Notes under the pieces: model-generated
What the model was told of the DNA's origin: nothing
The model's input: only the letters and a program-made list of their open reading frames with translations
Databases searched by the model: none
Part shown: positions 24,638 to 27,127 of the stretch, in pieces
Numbering within the stretch: position 1 is the first letter of the stretch
Layout of the letters: each line of letters opens with the position of its first letter
From: an uncultured Muribaculaceae bacterium
Lineage (GTDB): Bacteria; Bacteroidota; Bacteroidia; Bacteroidales; Muribaculaceae
Length of the DNA: 27,127 nt
Direction of reading: 5' to 3'
NCBI GenBank assembly: GCA_910585285.1
Contig: CAJUDL010000046.1
Span: 1 to 27,127 of the forward strand
Made by a program: the position numbers and the translations under genes

Positions 24638-25222
24638 TTAAAATACGTACACTAAATTGATGGCGGCTTTGGTGGGACCAACGTAGTTGTGGCTTTTCCC
24701 TGATTCGATCTCTTTGCCGCAGTTGGCGCAGCGGAAACGGTCGTAGCGGGTATAGCTCCAGCCCACGCCTATCTCTGCCTCGAGGTTCCAGTGCTTGCCC
24801 AGAATCCAGGCGTAGCCATAGCTGACACCGGCACCTACAAACCAGCCCTGGAAACGAGTGTCTGTAAGCTTAGAGAAATCCGTACCGAGGAATTTGATGT
24901 CGTTGTGGATGCCGCCGATGTTGTATTGACCTCCGTGCGCGTGCGCACCGAGAAAGTGTCCGGCAAACGTGTTGCATAGCCAGTAGCGCGCGCCGGGCTG
25001 GACTGTCCAGTGCTTCCAACGTCGGGAGTGGCTGAGGTTCCATGCATTGAAACTTACCGGGATATCGAGGGTCCAGCGGGGAGATATGGCAACCTCAATC
25101 CCTATGTTCGGATTTAGGAGTGCATCACTCAGAATATTTGTTTTTAAAGCAAGTTTTTGACCAAGTGCCAAAAAAGAAATCGAAGACAAGATGCAGACCA
25201 TCAGTGTGCGCATTACCTTCAT
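24638..25222 (-). CDS. DUF3575 family outer-membrane protein
   Basis: A 194-residue protein with a signal peptide (hydrophobic about 6-19, cut near ALGQ) and the DUF3575 opening LALKTNILSDALLNPNIGIEVAISPRW-type stretch at about 24-50. Later segments alternate as membrane-barrel strands do (WTVQPGARYWL, GWFVGAGVSYGYAWIL, NLEAEIGVGWSYTRYD), ending in an aromatic strand, INLVYVF, as outer-membrane barrels often do. A CANCGKE pair of cysteines (about 170) could bind metal or form a disulfide. It is the first gene of the fimbrial operon, 18 bases ahead of the DUF3868 gene, with a leader of about 150 bases. Confidence 0.85.
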   Translation of the reverse strand: MKVMRTLMVCILSSISFLALGQKLALKTNILSDALLNPNIGIEVAISPRWTLDIPVSFNAWNLSHSRRWKHWTVQPGARYWLCNTFAGHFLGAHAHGGQYNIGGIHNDIKFLGTDFSKLTDTRFQGWFVGAGVSYGYAWILGKHWNLEAEIGVGWSYTRYDRFRCANCGKEIESGKSHNYVGPTKAAINLVYVF

Positions 25223-25312
25223 ATAGCAAGTAAGTGTATTTTGTCGTTTTTTTTATTTAAATGAATACTAACCATTTAGCGCATCAGCGCAGTCGAATCA
25301 ATTCGTATAATA

Positions 25313-25339
25313 TCGAAAATTGTGGTTCGAAAATTGTGG
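25313..25339. repeat. 13-bp direct repeat in the fimbrial leader region
   Basis: TCGAAAATTGTGG occurs twice, at 25313-25325 and 25327-25339, with a 14-base period. It lies downstream of the likely fimbrial RNA start (about 25370), so it would be in the leader. It could be a regulator site or a structured part of the mRNA. Confidence 0.7.
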
Positions 25340-25374
25340 CTTATAACACACTGTGTGTGTAATTTTTAGTGTTG

Positions 25375-25382
25375 CAAATTTA
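25375..25382 (-). promoter_or_regulatory. possible -7 box of the fimbrial operon
   Basis: The minus strand reads TAAATTTG, matching TAnnTTTG, and is flanked by a 5-bp inverted repeat (TGTTG and CAACA). There is no good TTTG at the -33 position. The C9/G9 run begins about 28 bp upstream. Confidence 0.45.
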
Positions 25383-25409
25383 CAACAATTTTTCTCCAGA
25401 ATGAAAATA

Positions 25410-25418
25410 CCCCCCCCC
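25410..25418. repeat. homopolymer run of nine C (G9 on the fimbrial strand)
   Basis: Nine C residues in a very AT-rich stretch, just upstream of where the -33 element of the fimbrial promoter should be and between two divergent promoters. Runs of this kind slip during replication in other bacteria. Confidence 0.8.
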
Positions 25419-25496
25419 GTTTTAACACTTTTTAACTATGGTTTTAACATTCAATATGACTTTTATTATATTTGACATGTCCTAATAAATTATAAA

Positions 25497-25528
25497 TTTG
25501 TCGGAAAGTCATAAATGTTGTATATTTG
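25497..25528 (+). promoter_or_regulatory. hepT-mntA promoter
   Basis: TTTG (25497-25500), 20 bp, then TATATTTG (25521-25528) is a near-ideal Bacteroidetes promoter. RNA should start near 25533, about 15 bases before the ATG at 25549. Confidence 0.7.
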
Positions 25529-25548
25529 CAAATGTTGAATAATTGCAA

Positions 25549-26007
25549 ATGAAGAATAAGGATATGGATGAATCTAAGGATGTGAGATGGATTCAGCGTT
25601 TTAATAATTACAGGAATGCTTTGCGCCGTCTTGAAGAAGCTAAAGATATCGTGAGCGGTGCAATGTCATCGCCTTTAAACCATGATTCTGTTCAACTTCT
25701 TAAGGAGGGTTTGCTCCAAAGATTCGAGTTCACTCAGGAACTTGTATGGAAGGTAATGAAGGATTATCTTGAATATCAAGGAGTAGAGTCAGTGATGGGT
25801 TCAAGAGATGCTTTCAGGCAATCATTGAAATTGGGTCTCATTTCTGATGAAAGGTGGTTAAATTCAATTACTGACAGAAACATTACCAGCCATGCCTATG
25901 ATGAATCCGAAGCAGGAGTGATATATGATAATGTTTGCAAGGTTTATCTTCCGCTCTTTCTTGAATTTGAGCAGAAAATGATGGCTATTGTAGAGGATGA
26001 ATTCTGA
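25549..26007 (+). CDS. hepT: HepT-like HEPN ribonuclease toxin (HI0074 family)
   Basis: This 152-residue all-helical protein belongs to the HEPN family once called nucleotidyltransferase substrate-binding proteins (HI0074). It has the helix with QRFEFTQELVWKVMKDYLE and, near the C terminus, the HEPN RNase motif R-x4-H as RNITSH (R110, H115), followed by AYDE. Partners are HepT RNases or RNA-directed toxins whose activity is blocked when MntA adenylates a nearby Tyr in RX4HXY; here H115-A-Y117 supplies that Tyr. The frame can be opened 6 bases upstream at TTG, but ATG at 25549 suits the promoter better. The mntA start overlaps its end by 11 bases. Confidence 0.85.
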   Translation: MKNKDMDESKDVRWIQRFNNYRNALRRLEEAKDIVSGAMSSPLNHDSVQLLKEGLLQRFEFTQELVWKVMKDYLEYQGVESVMGSRDAFRQSLKLGLISDERWLNSITDRNITSHAYDESEAGVIYDNVCKVYLPLFLEFEQKMMAIVEDEF

Positions 26008-26332
26008 GATTGAAAAAATAACCGGTTTATCCGGTGTTGTATTGTCGATGATTGCGGGAGTGGTTTTCTCATTCCCTTCTGTTTCTGATGCCGTTATATA
26101 TGGCTCCAGAGCTAAAGGAAGTTGGAAAAAATTTTCCGATATTGATATTTCGTTGAAGGGAGATGATGTTTCGCATAAGGATTTGACGGATATCATGTTG
26201 AAGCTTGACGATCTCGATATTCCTTTTATCGTTGATGTTAACCGTTTTTCAACTATAACAAATGAAGATTTGGTCGATCATATCAACAGAATCGGAATTT
26301 CGATCGCTGAATTTGCTACCCCTGTTAATTAA
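25997..26332 (+). CDS. mntA: MntA-like nucleotidyltransferase antitoxin
   Basis: A 111-residue minimal nucleotidyltransferase. YGSRAKGSWKKFSDIDI places G36-S37, D48 and D50 as the metal and nucleotide site, and D80 in FIVDV is a fitting third carboxylate. Characterised MntA enzymes add AMP units to a Tyr of HepT to silence it. The start codon overlaps hepT by 11 bases, which would keep antitoxin output tied to toxin output. It shares only the fold with the large nucleotidyltransferase at 8553-10109. Confidence 0.88.
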   Translation: MNSEIEKITGLSGVVLSMIAGVVFSFPSVSDAVIYGSRAKGSWKKFSDIDISLKGDDVSHKDLTDIMLKLDDLDIPFIVDVNRFSTITNEDLVDHINRIGISIAEFATPVN

Positions 26333-26368
26333 ACATTACACATTTAACATTTAACATTATATAAAGCG

Positions 26369-26815
26369 ATGGATCTTTGGATTTTATGGTTGGCGGTGGC
26401 GGGAGTGCTACTGATCTCGGAGATAGCTTTTCAGTGGGTATGGACGCTGTGTCTTGCCATCGGTTGCATCGTGGCGATGATAGGAGCACTTTGTGATGCC
26501 TCTTTGCTGATGCAGGTCGTATATTTGTCGGCATCAGCGGTTGTTGCCTATATATTGCTTATACCTGTGCTTAACAAATGGCAGGAGAATGCGCGTAACA
26601 AAAACAAGTCGATGCGTACCGGGATGGATGCGCTTCTCGGTAGGGTAGCTGTCGTGACTGACGAAATCAAACCCGGCAGACTCGGAAGAGCGCGTATCGA
26701 TGGCGATTATTGGCAGGTACGCCTTCCCGGGGCAACGGAAGTTGTGCGTCGAGGTGAGGAAGTTGTGGTTACCGGTTACGACAGCATAATCCTTGATGTT
26801 GAAGTGAAGAGTTAG
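26369..26815 (+). CDS. NfeD-like membrane protein (short form)
   Basis: A 148-residue protein with two or three membrane segments in the first 75 residues (WILWLAVAGVLLISEIAF, LCLAIGCIVAMIGAL, VVYLSASAVVAYILLI) and a soluble OB-fold domain after them (LLGRVAVVTDEIKPGRLGRARIDG, then WQVRLPG, ending DSIILDVEVKS). This is the layout of NfeD1b-type partners of SPFH proteins, without the ClpP-like protease part of long NfeD. A truncated SPFH gene follows, as expected for the pair, which shapes membrane microdomains. The stop codon TAG is part of the first unit of a heptamer array. Confidence 0.88.
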   Translation: MDLWILWLAVAGVLLISEIAFQWVWTLCLAIGCIVAMIGALCDASLLMQVVYLSASAVVAYILLIPVLNKWQENARNKNKSMRTGMDALLGRVAVVTDEIKPGRLGRARIDGDYWQVRLPGATEVVRRGEEVVVTGYDSIILDVEVKS

Positions 26816-26895
26816 GAATTAGGAATTAGGAATTAGGAATTAGGAATTAGGAATTAGGAATTAGGAATGAGGAATTAGGAATTAGAAATGAGGAA
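26812..26895. repeat. heptanucleotide tandem array, twelve TTAGGAA-type units
   Basis: Eight exact TTAGGAA units (26812-26867) are followed by TGAGGAA, TTAGGAA, TTAGAAA and TGAGGAA. The first unit includes the nfeD stop codon. An inverted copy of four units lies at 26944-26971, so the RNA could fold into a long, register-flexible hairpin. Confidence 0.95.
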
Positions 26896-26943
26896 GGAGA
26901 AAGTAGGAATGTGGGATTCGATCCTGATAAGTGTCTCAAATAA

Positions 26944-26971
26944 TTCCTCATTCCTAACTCCTAATTCCTAA
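26944..26971. repeat. inverted copy of the TTAGGAA array
   Basis: TTCCTCA, TTCCTAA, CTCCTAA and TTCCTAA are the reverse complement of the array upstream, with two changed bases. About 48 bases separate it from that array and 34 from the SPFH start codon. Confidence 0.9.
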
Positions 26972-27005
26972 TTAAATAAAGTATTAACCATTAAACATTA
27001 TAATT

Positions 27006-27127
27006 ATGAGTATAGCATCGATAATAGTTGCGGTTGTCGTTATCGGCATCGCTGTGGCAATTATTGCGGCAGGCGTGAAGGTCGTGCCGCAGTCGGAAAC
27101 ACGTGTCATTGAGCGTCTCGGACGCTT
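27006..27127 (+). CDS. SPFH/band-7 family protein (5' part only)
   Basis: The first 40 codons of a gene cut by the window edge. A hydrophobic N-terminal segment (IASIIVAVVVIGIAVAIIAA) is followed by GVKVVPQSETRVIERLGR, the usual opening of prokaryotic stomatin/QmcA-like SPFH proteins. Together with the NfeD-like gene upstream it makes a standard SPFH-NfeD pair at membrane microdomains. Confidence 0.85.
   Translation, partial: MSIASIIVAVVVIGIAVAIIAAGVKVVPQSETRVIERLGR

Larger units (their letters stand above)
25223..25548. other. 326-bp divergent control region between the fimbrial operon and hepT-mntA
   Basis: It contains, from left to right, a 13-bp direct repeat (25313-25325 and 25327-25339), the fimbrial -7-like box (25375-25382), a run of nine C (25410-25418) and the hepT promoter (25497-25528). 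No gene is visible in it. ACACACTGTGTGTGT near 25346-25360 is nearly palindromic. The AT-rich rest shows nothing I can name. Confidence 0.6.

Overview
The window looks like a chromosome segment from a Bacteroidales bacterium, possibly Muribaculaceae-like; the family assignment is an inference. The evidence is the rplM-rpsI-rpsB-tsf gene order, a type V (Mfa1/FimB-Mfa2 class) fimbrial operon with its DUF3575 and DUF3868 partners, and promoters of the Bacteroidetes type (TTTG, about 18-20 bp, then TAnnTTTG) ahead of several operons. Almost everything from 102 to 25222 is on the minus strand.

Region 1 (about 102-11690) is a visibly AT-rich accessory island carrying what looks like one long minus-strand operon, read from 11635 down to 102. 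In transcription order it encodes: a double-glycine-leader protein with an acidic linker and a degenerate metallopeptidase-like domain; a secreted Cys-containing protein with a TonB-C-like end; possibly a 26-residue peptide; a nucleotidyltransferase; a C39-peptidase ABC exporter; an HlyD-type adaptor; a 161-bp gap that is largely inverted repeat; an unrecognised 392-residue protein that may be a catalytically dead nucleotidyltransferase relative; a T4 Rnl1-like RNA ligase; a Nudix-RNA ligase fusion; and a TolC-like outer-membrane factor. The exporter, adaptor and outer-membrane factor make a complete type I secretion system that could cleave and export the leader-bearing protein. Two RNA ligases, a Nudix domain and nucleotidyltransferase genes packed between the secretion genes are not explained by any secretion system I know. 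This is the best candidate for an undescribed system.

Region 2 (11885-14938) is core translation: rplM-rpsI with a leader and a good promoter, then rpsB-tsf closed by a 13-bp perfect terminator hairpin, with a heptanucleotide repeat array between the tsf stop codon and the terminator.

Region 3 (14994-25400) is a seven-gene fimbrial operon read from 25222 down to 14994: DUF3575 protein, DUF3868/OmpA-like protein, Mfa1-type major subunit, a hairpin resembling an attenuator, FimB/Mfa2-type anchor, two further lipoprotein subunits (the second a 1061-residue DUF4906-like protein with an EF-hand-like loop), and a thioredoxin-fold lipoprotein. The upstream region has a C9/G9 tract, a 13-bp direct repeat and a TAnnTTTG element.

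Region 4 (25497-27127, plus strand) holds a HepT-MntA (HEPN/nucleotidyltransferase) toxin-antitoxin pair with a strong promoter, then an NfeD-like membrane protein and the start of an SPFH/band-7 protein. The last two are separated by a 12-unit heptamer array with an inverted copy of itself.
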